NCBI GenBank assembly: GCA_037389465.1
Contig: JAZARR010000146.1
Span: 434,001-498,000 of the forward strand
Reading direction: 5' to 3'
From: Baylisascaris procyonis
Lineage: Eukaryota > Nematoda > Chromadorea > Rhabditida > Ascarididae
Length of the DNA: 64,000 nt
Position numbers and translations under genes: made by a program. The notes beneath the pieces were generated by a model that saw nothing but the letters and a program-made list of their open reading frames with translations, was not told the DNA's origin and searched no databases. Positions 31,551 through 43,007 of the stretch are shown here, in pieces; position 1 is the stretch's first letter; each line of letters starts with the position of its first letter.

Positions 31551-32461
31551 CTAGAAGTTACCTCTTGTTCATTGGACTGGCAAAAAATTTAGCACATAAT
31601 ACAGCTCAACAGGAGGAGAAAGAATCAGAGTTACCTACACTAAGCTGAGTTGTCAGTGAGGCAAGCAAAACGACCACTAACAAAGTTCTTAAATTTGGTA
31701 CTGCCAACCCGCGCTGGAAATCTCCCTCTCGCACTCGCGAGACATTGCATCTACTTGGGAATCTCTTGTATTGTAGAGTGGGGGAGGGGAATTTCTGATA
31801 GATAGTGGCTGATTTTCTGTTGAGATGTAAATGAGAAAACGGAGTGTGACAGCCGGTTCGAAAACAGGGACCTTGTCATAACAGCGGAACCACTCGCCTA
31901 AAACCCTCAGTACCGCTACTCCACAGAAGACAGCCAACCTCATTAAGAAATATTGGAGATCTTCAATAGATGAGTAGTGCAAATTACTTCCGATTGCTTC
32001 TCCCGTCGAATTTTGGCTTCGAAACTTCTTTTAAAATACGATTTGAACAACTTATAAGCTTAGGTGAACAAACAGCTGTTTATTAAGTTACTCACATAAA
32101 CGCTGAGGAAAAAAAGAAGGTATAAATACCTGGCAAAAGTACGCACAAAAAGCCACCAAAATCCAGCATTCACGATAGCAGAGTAAAGCTTCAGCCTGCA
32201 AATTAATGGTTACGAAATGTCCCAACACTTTACATCGTTTCTAGATGAAACTAAAAACAGCAAATATATTCATATCTCGTCTGCTCTATTTCGTTAACGC
32301 ATTCTTGACTAATGACAGATCTAACATCGAAAACTTGCAGCCGAGTTCACTCTCTCAAACGTGATCAGCGATGTTTACCACATGTAAATAACTCTCTTCC
32401 ACAGATCACAAAGACATTTGTTAGAAGAAGCGAACATAATAAACAACAAATTAATTTGGCG

Positions 32462-32528
<67 letters not shown>

Positions 32529-35500
32529 CGAAACAACCAACGCAGACACTATAAATAAGAAACTGACAAACAAAACAAAACACAACGAACCACAAAAGTT
32601 TACGCGTCGCTTTTGGAATATCTTCCAACGGTTCCTTTATCACGTATCTCTTCACGCCCATTAAATAGTCGAACAGATACGAGTCCCAGTCCAGCTGGCG
32701 CACGTCGAAGTTGAATACCTTAACAACCGTTCATTGAAGAATGCAAAATCACCTTATACAATCCCAACACAAATCTGCAAGCCGAACACACCGTTCCTAG
32801 GTCCTTTTTCGCTTAAATCTCACCGATACAGCGAAAGGAACCGGAGATTCGCATTCAGCTGCACAGTGTTCTTATCTTCAAAGCAAGCAATCGAAAGCAG
32901 CATAGCGCCCACTCAAGTTTTTACTATTTTGCACCGTTCTCAATAGCCTTATATACGTTTGTGCAAGTGAAACTCCTGAAAATACTAAGTGCTGACGAAA
33001 GCTCGCTAAGGCTGAGACAAAAAAGGATGAAAAAAGTGCGCACATGAAACGCCTACTGTAATTTCTTCACTTTTCAATTTCTGGTGTTTTTTAAATGAAG
33101 AAAACAAAATCAAAAACAACATTATTTTTATGCAACTACGTAACCTGAGCAACACCCCTTTCTTTATACCTCGACATTTCCATAAGAAATATGTCTTCAA
33201 TCCCTTCTCCTCTTCCTAAACGCTAATACTTCTACACTAATAGCACTTTCTGTAAACCTCATTCAGGATACAGCAAAAATCGCTCTGCTTTGTCTCGCTA
33301 TTGTACACTTTAATCAAGGATACTGCACAGATCCTATACGCACAACAACCACATCCAGTAGTATATACGAAGGAGGCTCTGTTTGTGTTGAGAGAGTAAA
33401 CCCTACTGAGGAAGAATTTCACTTCGAACAGCAGTCTATTTCAGTAAACACATGTCCGTCGAATCGTCGATCAGCAAGTTACCCACGGTGTCTTTATTAG
33501 TACTCTATTAAGTCATGCTGAAACCTCTTTTCGATTATTATAAGTAAGAGGGAGAGATTCGGAGATGCACAGTGAGCAAATCCAACAGCTGTGGACGTTC
33601 TCGTCCTGAGCAGCAAATTGAGATATGACTAAACAACTGTATTAAATGTACCTCCTTATCTTCGTCACACAACGAATCCCACATGCTCAGAAGACCTTTC
33701 GATTCGAAATTCCAACCATGTGTCGTGAAATAATGCAGTGTTTCAATCATTCGCCATACCTTGCCGTAAATACGCACGAATCTGAAGGTCAAACTTCTCT
33801 TAGTTTGGCTCACTCTTAACTTGAATAGGACATCCTTCATTCAACCTCTGCAAATGATACTAGGCTGAATGCGCTTCTCTCCTTACATTGAGCAATTTCT
33901 TTTCAAACCGCTTGAGCACGTCCTGTAAAAGCTTATAGCATGCAAGCTTATTTCAATACCTCCGCATATTGCTTGTGCACAGCTGAATCAGAAAAGAATC
34001 TCTACGAAATCTAAAGGTATGCTATAACTGCGACGAGATACAATGAGAAATATTGGCCTGGCACGCTGAAAGCACCGAAAAATCGATGTCACCCACTATG
34101 CGTAGATTTTTCTCAATTTAGAGTGGAATGCCACCTTACACCATTCTATTCCTTGTAGTTCGCATATAAAGACAGCTGAATCGAAGTTGCAATCTGTATT
34201 ATGACCAGTGAGTTCATAGTACAATGACCTCCAAGGTAATCAACTTACAAATTCTGGACTTTATGCGAGTTGATATATCACTTCACACAGCCTAAATGCT
34301 ACTATAACAGCATCTTTATGGGCGCAATTTTCCATACGGAGACACCATCTCGGCAATAACTTCTGACCACTCATCAGAAGTGATAATCACTATCACATAA
34401 AAAACTTGAAATAAAGCTGACTGTTGTTTTCTTCCAGTGAGACGACAGATGAAATCAATCAAATAGGCAGGTCCGAGATGCTTGTAATAGAAATTGAGCT
34501 CGAAGAGGAACCGCGATGAATGGAAATGTGTTGATGGGATACGATAGCATTCGTTTAATGGATACTTCCGATAGAATATCTTTATGAAATCGACAACGTG
34601 CTTCCATTTGATCGGATTCAGCTCACCCGAGCAACAATGCATCACAGGAATCTTATCGAACCTCAAATATTAACAGTTTCAATGTTGTCTTCTCAGCGGA
34701 AAATTCACAAAATTCACTGAGTTCATTAAATAGGTATTGAATCACATTAAAAGGGTATAGAAGGGGACTACTATGCGATTAGGATTCCCCTATCCCTTTT
34801 CTCAGAAATCAGTTGATAGCCAAACTTAACAGAGGCTAAAATAACACAAAATTCTCCCACATACTTCCGCTCTTTCTTGAAATAGAAAAAACAGTCGAAA
34901 ATTTTTGTTAAGAAAGTTTATATTCACTAATGTTGCATATACTAAACTGATAATAGCGAACAGATAAAGCCAATTCAATTAACGATTTTTAATACGAGTA
35001 AATTCTGAATACGATATTTCAGTTATTCTTCCAGATGTAAAAACATATAGAAAGATTCGATACGAACGTACGCAACAAAACACGGTAGGAAGACATTTTT
35101 TACAAACCATAAAGCAGCATATAACAAATAGTGAGTAAGAAGGAAAACTCACCTTGAAGTGGCTCTATAAGCTGCCGCTACAATCAGCATATTTGAAACG
35201 ATGTCGACGGGAACGATATCTGCCTTACAGTGAACATTACCGCACATATTTGTCAGCAAACCTTTGCCACACTGCAAACAAATTCTATGTTAGAATTTTA
35301 TTAATATGAGTGCACTATGAACCTATTACTTATGCAGTAATCTGAATGTAACCATAAATAATTTTACCCTTCATAAAAGGGAGAGAATGGATACAAGTGG
35401 CAGTCTATTTTTGATCTGAAACCATAATCCGTCTAAGAAACACTGTGAAAGATTCAATTAAAATAGGCCATGAAGCAATTTGCAAATGAAGAACAGATCC

Positions 35501-38500
35501 AAAACCCAGCTTCCGTTCGAAATTTGAAGCCCTATATCGACAAAGAGGCTTCTGGAAAAGGTAATTTATTCTCAAGGTGAGATGGAGCTCCACTTCAAAA
35601 TTCCCTGTCTAGAATAACGTCGCTCAATCGAGTTTAAGCTCATAATTCCTCAGCTAACTTTTTGTTTAACTCACGAAACATTATTGTTTGAGGTTTTTAA
35701 TCAAAACTTCCTTCTTTAGAGTTGCAGTTCAAATGCGAGCGGATACTGGGAGGGAAGAGTGAAGCAAGAAAGAGGACAGGCTCATCAAAGGGCTGTTCAT
35801 AACAGTTATATCAGAAACATTTGTTGATGAAAGACCTCATTAGGGAACATATCTACTTGAACACTAAAATTTGGAAAGTTTCGGCAATACGAAGAATTTA
35901 ACATGTTCGAAGAAACGAAATAAGTCAGGAAACGATAACGTGGATGACGATCTCTATTTTAACCAGTAATCTAGATTCATTAGCATAACCTTAAAGTTGA
36001 TCCAAAACATTTATATTTATACTGAAACACACCTCTAAGTGAACGCCTAATTAATTGCTACAACAGAAATATCGTTCAGTCACAGCAGCAAGCATTCGAT
36101 GAAATAAACCGGCTTTCGCATAAACAGAAAGGTTACTATCAAGTACTTACTGCAGCAAATATGCCTGTTGGTCCATTGATATTGTCCGTCCATCCTGGTA
36201 ACGGCTCTCTCCACATCGCACCGATTATAGACGGTCGGACAATAATCAGTGGCAGCATACGAGCATCCTCAGCTAGCTGCACCTACAAGTGCATCTTTGA
36301 AGAATCATTTGAGTTGCTGCAATAGACAAGCTCCTTTCAACAGCAGTCGGCCCCAAAAGACAGAGCTGAAGCCTCCACATATAGAATGAAAGCCTTCCCT
36401 TCTTAGTTCATAGCATAGCAATAAGCTGCCGAGAAAAAACACTGACGATAATCTTCTGGCGTTGTCAAGATAAAAAATCGGATCCAAAAAGCAACTAAAT
36501 ATTGCTAACTCTCAACCGGGATACCTTAACAAGCTTAATAGGCAAGCATGCTGTACGTGCTTGAAATAATAACAACTCTGAAAAAAGAAAAAGGCCGGAT
36601 ACGAATAAAACAGTTCAGGCAGAGCAATCGAGAGTTTAGTGGCTTATTAACGGATCCACTTTTCCGAGCGCTGAAAATCTATAAGCGGTTTTATTTCACT
36701 CTGTTAGCCAGTTTACTCTCAATACATTTGTATGGATGCCATTAAAATGAGCAACAAACTGGCACAATCACAGAACCAACCTCAGCAAGTGCCTTAGTGA
36801 GTGTGTAGGTATTCGGCCGTGCAGCAAGCAAATGCGGAGTGATCGCCTTCAGCATGCTATCATCCATCCAGTCGATCGCATTCAATAGCTTATTGGGAGG
36901 TATGGGAGGTGGGTAGATCGCCTCAACCAACTCCGATTTGTCACAATTTGCATATGCTGTACTCGCGTGAACCACTACCTGAGCTGGCAATTACCGTTTC
37001 GATAAATAATGTCAACATGTTCATGAAATTTGTTAATGAATCCCAAAGCACTCTTCTAATTCAGCTGTTGAAGTATTCCCATTAAATTTCAACAACATGT
37101 ACTGTGACGCTGTTTTTTTTCTCTGCATTAAGATGGGCAGATTCAGTTTGAATCAGACTATGCGAACATCATGAGTTACAGATTTCCACTGCATGAAACT
37201 ACGTTATGAACAATTTGTTACTGCCATTTATAACTTCATCCTCACCACAAACTTACATCTTCTAGCCACAAAACTGCAGACGCAGTTAACAAGACGTTTT
37301 AGAAAAAAAAAGGGAAATGCGCAACTTGTCAATGCTTCACTCAGAACCAAATTCTGAGCGTAAAATCGTGAGCGGCAAAAAAGCTTAAAATTTAATCTTG
37401 CGCAGGTATCACGGACAAATCTGTCTTTCTTGTCGTTCAAGCTCACACACTTTTGTATGCTCCTCTATATCCAGACATGGAAATAAATGAACTAATAAAT
37501 GAATAAATAAATAAATAAAATAGGACGTACCAAAAGGTTGCGCATCTTATGGCAAAGCGCTATAAGGCGCTGCGTTCCCATCACGTTCATCTCGATAGAT
37601 AATCGTAGTGCCTCGTCGAACTTCACTGTTGCCGCACAATGGAACACTAAAACAATCCAAAATACCGTACAAATAATTTCAATCACTAATATCTTTAGCA
37701 CATTCGAGTATGAGGATGGCAATTACAGTTGAACTTTATCAATAATAGCATTAAATTTTTTTGAGATAAATAAAAAAAAAAGATTAACTATTCATTTTCT
37801 TAGTATGAACAACAACAAAAAAAAAAACCTTCGAGAAATTATGAGTATTCTCTGCAATTCTGTTGCTTTGTTCAATTCGTTAAAATATCAAAAAGCGAAT
37901 GAAATAAAACATTCAACTCAAAAACAACTCGTTAGCAATATTAACGGTGGGTTTAATTCGTTGCGTAGATTGTTACTTCATAGTAACATTCGACAAATGT
38001 AGATTTATGTTTTAAAAAAATGTACACATAAAAAAAAAGGTATTCGTGAAATGTACACATAAGATCTCAGCATGCACTAAGAAAAAAGGATTCATGCAAG
38101 GAAAGCGCACAATACAAACGATGTGTGAAAATGTTTTTTTTTTTTTTTTTTGTAAATATACGTTTCAAAATTCAAAAAAAAAACGTTGCAGGGCAGAGGA
38201 AAATCAAACAAGGTGTCACAATGATTGAGGCATCGAAGATCAATTGTCGATAAGCCTGTTTAAAAAGGGACTTTAAAGTAATAAAAAAAAATTCACATGA
38301 AACGACAATCTTCTATCGCCCTTTCAAAATGGCCTAGAAAGCTCATTGACGTTCTACAAGCCCCCAATTTTATTTCGAATAACTTTCACATTCACTTAAA
38401 AAATTTTAATGTCTCCTTAACCCAATGTGGAAAGAGAAGAACATTATTTAGATAAAGCCTGAAAGGCTGCCAGAATCAGTTAGGCTCTTCTTCAGCTCAA

Positions 38501-39630
38501 AAGTGCTACCTGAAACGAAGTAGTACTTGTACTTCCAAACGTCGACGGGTAAGGGCCTATTTTGATAAGATGTTGAGTCGTCGACGTGAAATTCCGAGGT
38601 CGTTGATGTTCCAGAAATTAGATTTCATCTCAATGAAAAAGAATATTTCAAATAAACCATTCTTAACGCCTAATCACGTAAACGTTTCACAGTAACGAAC
38701 GGTTAGTTTTTTTTCAAAGATTTTCTGCTCGCCTAGTGAAAATCAACTATAGAAATAAGAAGCTGAGAAATTATTGAAACAATCAATCAAAACATGCCAT
38801 TCCATTATGCAAAACTGAAAACAAAGCATGCGTGACCTCAAACGCGTACCGATACCAACTTCCTCGCATATTCTATGCATATCTGGTTGACTTAAACCGA
38901 GATCCTCCTCTAAAAGGTTGCCTCCGATAGGCACCAATTTTGAAAAAGCGGAAGGATTTTCGGTGCGAAGACGGTCGAACAACGGTCCCTGAAAGCATTG
39001 AGACTATAACGCTCTCGAAATTTGGCACACATTCAGATAGAGCTTGCTGAAGCAAAAAAAAAAAGAAAAAAAAATGCTCCACGATCGAGGGAAGCAATTG
39101 GACGAAAGCAAAAATCATGCAGAATTCAACTCAAAAGTTTTGCCAATGTGTCAAGAAAAGAGGCAAACTGTCTACAATTTCCAAAGAAGAACAGAACAAC
39201 TCATCAAAACACAAAAACGCCAAGAAATCAACTGCTGACGAAAACATTTCATCGCCGAATGGAGGGTGAAGTAAAGCTGTTTCCGCCTTGTGCTTAGTCC
39301 AAGCAAAAAAGACATCAATCACCGCATCTCGCAAGCATAAGAGCGTCAAAATGCAAATGTTAACTATAAACTCTGTGAAAACGCTAGCGGCAACAGTGGA
39401 AACGCTCAAAACATACTGCTAGAAGGATAAACAGTTACCTGTAGGATTTTGTCGAGTCTTTTTTTGGGGCTGAGTCCACCTTGAGGACGAATGAGCAAAT
39501 AAATGTTCTTGAGCTCTGGAGTTGAGTACAGCAACTTTTCGACGAGCACCTTACCTAGGAAGCCACTGGCACCAGTAACCAAGATGCTCTGCTCCTTGAA
39601 TGTGTCCGCCACTCGTCGACCCATCTCCAT
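31412..39630 (-). CDS. fard-1: Fatty acyl-CoA reductase (alcohol-forming)
   Basis: Eleven exons encode 532 residues, close to the 515 of human FAR1. The enzyme uses NADPH to reduce long-chain acyl-CoA to fatty alcohol, the supply step for ether-lipid (plasmalogen) and wax-type lipid synthesis; animal members sit in the peroxisomal membrane. The Rossmann nucleotide motif TGASGFLG is at residues 19-26. Further landmarks are [33 protein letters not shown], the catalytic Y207-x3-K211 in [25 protein letters not shown] and [21 protein letters not shown] leads into the C-terminal sterile domain ([41 protein letters not shown]). Two hydrophobic segments near 466-486 and 494-510 form the membrane tail. 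A TAA two codons upstream fixes the start. Phases match at all ten junctions. The symbol is given by family similarity to the C. elegans gene. Confidence 0.93.
31855..31900 (-). repeat. tRNA-like A-box/B-box pair, possible SINE remnant
   Basis: On the minus strand TAGGCGAGTGG (31900-31890) resembles a Pol III A box, and GTTTTCGAACC (31865-31855) resembles a degenerate B box, 24 nt apart. No paired cloverleaf is evident. It lies in FAR intron 10, within a long unspliced open frame that I do not accept as a gene. Confidence 0.3.
32130..32195 (-). CDS. fard-1: FAR exon 10: first membrane segment
   Basis: Acceptor AATTTGCAG, donor GCCAG/GTATTT, phase 2 at both ends. It encodes [20 protein letters not shown], a hydrophobic helix with the Arg-x-Phe ending seen before the second membrane segment in FAR1. 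Confidence 0.85.
32467..32525. repeat. (AT)n microsatellite inside FAR intron 9
   Basis: About 59 bp of uninterrupted AT dinucleotides, 66 bp downstream (minus strand) of the FAR exon 9 donor. On the minus strand it reads as a run of alternating Tyr and Ile codons. Confidence 0.97.
32591..32718 (-). CDS. fard-1: FAR exon 9: [10 protein letters not shown] block
   Basis: Acceptor TTGTTAAG. It encodes [31 protein letters not shown] and IPKATRKLL. The donor TTGTG/GTTCGT in phase 2 is preferred over TTTT/GTGGTT three bases earlier, which would drop one Trp. Confidence 0.85.
33652..33781 (-). CDS. fard-1: FAR exon 8
   Basis: Acceptor TGACCTTCAG, donor GGAG/GTACAT, phase 2 in and 0 out. It encodes [30 protein letters not shown] and [10 protein letters not shown]. 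Confidence 0.9.
34422..34661 (-). CDS. fard-1: FAR exon 7: start of the sterile domain
   Basis: Acceptor ATATTTGAG, donor CAACA/GTCAGC, phase 2 at both ends. It encodes [40 protein letters not shown] and [10 protein letters not shown]. The frame stays open past the donor. The chosen donor restores the family spacing between LTGR and YFT. Confidence 0.88.
35153..35271 (-). CDS. fard-1: FAR exon 6
   Basis: Acceptor TGTTTGCAG, donor TCAAG/GTGAGT, phase 0 in and 2 out. It encodes [10 protein letters not shown] and [20 protein letters not shown], the end of the Rossmann domain. Confidence 0.92.
36151..36282 (-). CDS. fard-1: FAR exon 5
   Basis: Acceptor CACTTGTAG, donor GCTGCA/GTAAGT, phase 0. 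It encodes [20 protein letters not shown] and [12 protein letters not shown], hallmark FAR sequence. Confidence 0.93.
36781..36978 (-). CDS. fard-1: FAR exon 4: catalytic Tyr/Lys
   Basis: Acceptor CAGCTCAG, donor GAG/GTTGGT, 66 codons in phase 0. It encodes [31 protein letters not shown] and the active-site motif [11 protein letters not shown]. Confidence 0.94.
37531..37646 (-). CDS. fard-1: FAR exon 3: FHCAATVKF block
   Basis: Acceptor TTGTTTTAG, donor TTTTG/GTACGT, phase 1 in and 0 out. It encodes [31 protein letters not shown] and HKMRNLL. Confidence 0.92.
38850..38988 (-). CDS. fard-1: FAR exon 2
   Basis: Acceptor GCTTTCAG. It encodes [20 protein letters not shown] and [15 protein letters not shown]. 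Of two phase-1 donors, the later one (ATCG/GTACGC) is chosen because it yields [14 protein letters not shown], matching the family spacing. Confidence 0.88.
39439..39630 (-). CDS. fard-1: FAR exon 1: start and Rossmann motif
   Basis: ATG at 39630 opens [14 protein letters not shown], followed by [20 protein letters not shown] and KNIYLLIRP. An in-frame TAA at 39634-39636 confirms the start. The donor is CTACAG/GTAACT, phase 0. Confidence 0.92.
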
Positions 39631-40283
39631 TTGTTACCCTTTATAAACAAAACTTCAGCTTATGGTGCAATTGCACATTAGTAAGCTTATGACGCTCGTC
39701 TCTTCAGAACTATCAAATCTCTGTCAAATTTCATAGTTGGGAATAAGCAAAATCTTGTAAATACACAAACTTTGCGGCGCATATGAAAGAAATTGTGCTT
39801 CAAAAGGATGTGGGCCAAACTATAAGAAACTAGTTCTGACTGATGTGAAAAAAAAATTAGTATCGGTGATTGCAATAATCGCAGTGAAAATGAAAATGAA
39901 CATTCATGTGAACACATAAGCAACCACTAGACAACTCTTCACATGCATCGATGATGCATCATTCGGGCAAGATGAGTCGATACACTGAGGTGTCATCAGT
40001 GTTCGTGTGGCTAGAACGTGCAATGACTATTTGCCAGCCAACACATCGTTGATCATACGTATACCCACTAAATGTGCATATTTTCTCAGAAACGCATATC
40101 AATGTATTGAATCGGTGATATTTCTTAGTGATCACGCTCGTATATCTAAATGAAATGATTAGCGCTCGATACTATCGCAATCAAAGTTGATCAGTCAACG
40201 TATAGTGTTTCTTTTTTTTGGCTCACGAAACGTTCGCCATATTTGCGATCCGGTAAGCCGGAATTGGGCCACTTGATCAACTT

Positions 40284-40320
40284 CAGATGTTGATCCACTC
40301 TTTGAGTGGATCAACATCTG
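40284..40320. repeat. Perfect 17-bp inverted repeat with 3-nt loop
   Basis: CAGATGTTGATCCACTC at 40284-40300 pairs perfectly with 40304-40320 around a TTT loop. Pairing continues outward with one mismatch (AACTT against GAGTT). It sits about 650 bp upstream of the FAR start. Confidence 0.9.
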
Positions 40321-41768
40321 GAGTTCATTTTGAGTTCATCGCCAACCTGACTGATTCATAGGTTGATGCGTCGCCACTTTCGCTCTCTAATAATGTCCAC
40401 ACAGCAATTGAGGTATGGTTGAAAGGCAATGGACCACTTAAAGAAAAGCATCTATACGATTCGTAAACGTTTAGACAACTACCTTCACCCTTTGCATCCC
40501 TCCGAATTTCGAAGAAAACACATCACCTTTTTAGTGAATGTCGAAAAAATTACATCACTCCTTACGCGTATGTTTGACTAAGCATCATACTATTTCTCTG
40601 ACTCATCGCCTTTTCTCTTTTCTTGTACCGTTATGCCATTTACACACTGAACAATTTAACACATCCTTGGACAACAATATTGCCTAGTGCAATGTGGAAT
40701 TTACCTATGACGAACAAATATCATTAGCGCTCATCTTTTCAACTTGTCGCATCGGGCAGGTGCAAGATGGCAGATTGCTCGCAGACTTTGTACTTTGTCG
40801 TTAGTATCTGTTTAAGCAAAAAAAAAAAAAAACAATCAACTCATCCGATAATCCATGAACGAAAGAAAAAAAAGCGGTGAAATATAAACGAAGCATAAAG
40901 TGAAAACTTGAGTTAAAGAATTTTGTGGAATTTTTGCGCAAAGTTCAACGTACGTATGCATAGAACGAATCCGAATAAATAAAATTAACTAAACCCTAGA
41001 TTCCATACGACCAGCGGCTACGATTGATGCGGCATGCCAACCATGGATTTCAGAACACAGTTTATATTGTGATTGGGCCCACATTGGCACCATCAAAGCC
41101 GATTACCTCAAAACTTGAACTCCAAGCTTCAAGTACCCAGCTCCGACAACACCTATGTAAGCCGAGACATACGTTCTTTGATATACGACCATCGACGCAC
41201 TAGATCGATTATGATCGTTCACTAAATGTGATCAATTCACTATCTATACGGCCATAAATTCGATCATCATTTATGTTTTAAACCTATGGATACGAATAAG
41301 TCAATATCAATAAAGTTTGCAAATTTGGCTGGCAGAAAATTAGAAACATGTGCTAATGCCGAAGCAAATTTATGAAATATCAACTTGAACGGATACGCAA
41401 CGGTAGTAATTAATAAATTAATGCGATTATTTTGCTTCATATTATATGTTTTATGACAGCATATTATATGTTTTATATATATGTTTCATTGATTTTTATG
41501 ACAGCACCGATTTACTCAGCTTTTGGGCATCACTGCACAGCCAACATTTCATTGACGTCCCTATAACTACAACTAATACCCTCCAAATACATAAACCAAG
41601 GTAAGTATGTTTCGAAAACACCTGCAGACTAAATGACCTCAATGGTTTATCTGCATTTGAAAATTGAATGAACAGCACACAGTGTAATGAAAAACACCAT
41701 AGGATCTTGCTTAGCTGTTGTAGCACTATATCAGAAGACAATGGCAATATAAATGCAAATATAAACAT

Positions 41769-41771
41769 AAA

Positions 41772-41812
<41 letters not shown>

Positions 41813-41814
41813 AT
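41769..41814. repeat. (AAAT)n tetranucleotide repeat
   Basis: About eleven AAAT/ATAA units form a simple tract in the gene-poor region. Confidence 0.9.
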
Positions 41815-42841
41815 TTATGGGCAAGTACATATATATAACATGGACATTAATTAAAAACAAAGAGCTACTCTTTTATGGGCAAGAAACAGTGTTAATAAAA
41901 AGCAATATGAGGTTTATCAGTTCAACATATATGCGCTTGGTCTCCACAATATTCAATCCTCCAAAATTCAGTAGCTTTCCAAAAACATGGACTTATGTTG
42001 TCACCGACTTTTATGCAGCACTCCTCATTTTCCTAACTAGGCTGCCGGGTATTTTTTTGGGGAATGGAAACATTTTATAGAAGAATGAAGAGTGAAAGTC
42101 TTTATGAAACAAACGTTTTTATGGATTGACCGAAAAGAATGAATAGAAACGGAGAAGATGCGAAGTGGAATGAGAGAAGTCGTCTCGGCAAGCAGACAGG
42201 AAATGAATGGGTGACGCATTCGAAAGCGGACCGTGTCAGTAAGCGGAATTGCGTCGCTGATAACGGCATGTTCATTGTAAATGTCACGCCACCAAGCGAT
42301 TGAGTACTGCAGTTACCAGCTAGTGAATTCATTCCTCCAGATTACGAGGTATCGTCAAGAATGTTGGTAATACAACCAGCCATATTCAAACAACACAAAA
42401 TACAGAATAAACTAAAAACCGCGTATTCTGTCAAAAAAACGTGCTGATATTCGAAGTGCAATGTCACATAGAAATAAATGCAACAATCATGCTCGGCAGA
42501 GCACGATGTGTTTTTTGTGAAGTGGATCACTAACTATAAAAGAAGTGATCGGATCACATCTGACAGTAAACTCCGAGAAGAGAGTGGTATCTAACTCGGT
42601 GAATGAAAGCATTCCTCAAGTTACTTCCTAGGAACAACTTCATAATTTTTTATCCACTGTAAAGAATGTTACAAATTGAAGGTAAATTGGTGCTGCATAA
42701 ATTGGCGCTGCTTGACTACGTTGAACTGTAGTGAGCGTTCTGTTAGCTTGTAAGTTGCCAAGATTTTGTATTAAAAGTGTTACAAATGTGCGCTTCTTTG
42801 ACACAGGATATAGTTATTACTCAAAGACATGTTATTGGCAG

Positions 42842-43007
42842 CTGAAGAGGCGAAAGTGTGGCAACGATCTGCCGCGCTTTCAGTGGTCAGAGTCTCGTCT
42901 TGGTATCATTCGAGACTGTATCGTAGCGGACAGTATCATAGTCAACGCAATCTTCGAAGAGCTCGACGCTGACTTCGCATGTAACGGAGGGTTCCCTGTG
43001 GGACTGC
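42842..43007 (+). CDS. Orphan exon-like segment, unknown product
   Basis: A GC-rich block in AT-rich sequence, flanked by acceptor TTATTGGCAG and donor GACTGC/GTAAGA. In phase 0 it is open for 55 codons, including RLGIIRDCIVADSIIVNAIF and ACNGGFPVGL. A second frame is open for most of the block. No family is recognised and no partner exon with matching phase was found. Confidence 0.25.

Noticed and set aside
31689..31982. 97-codon minus-strand frame in FAR intron 10
   Set aside because: Contains tRNA-like A and B boxes and lies between two well-phased FAR exons; better read as repeat DNA.
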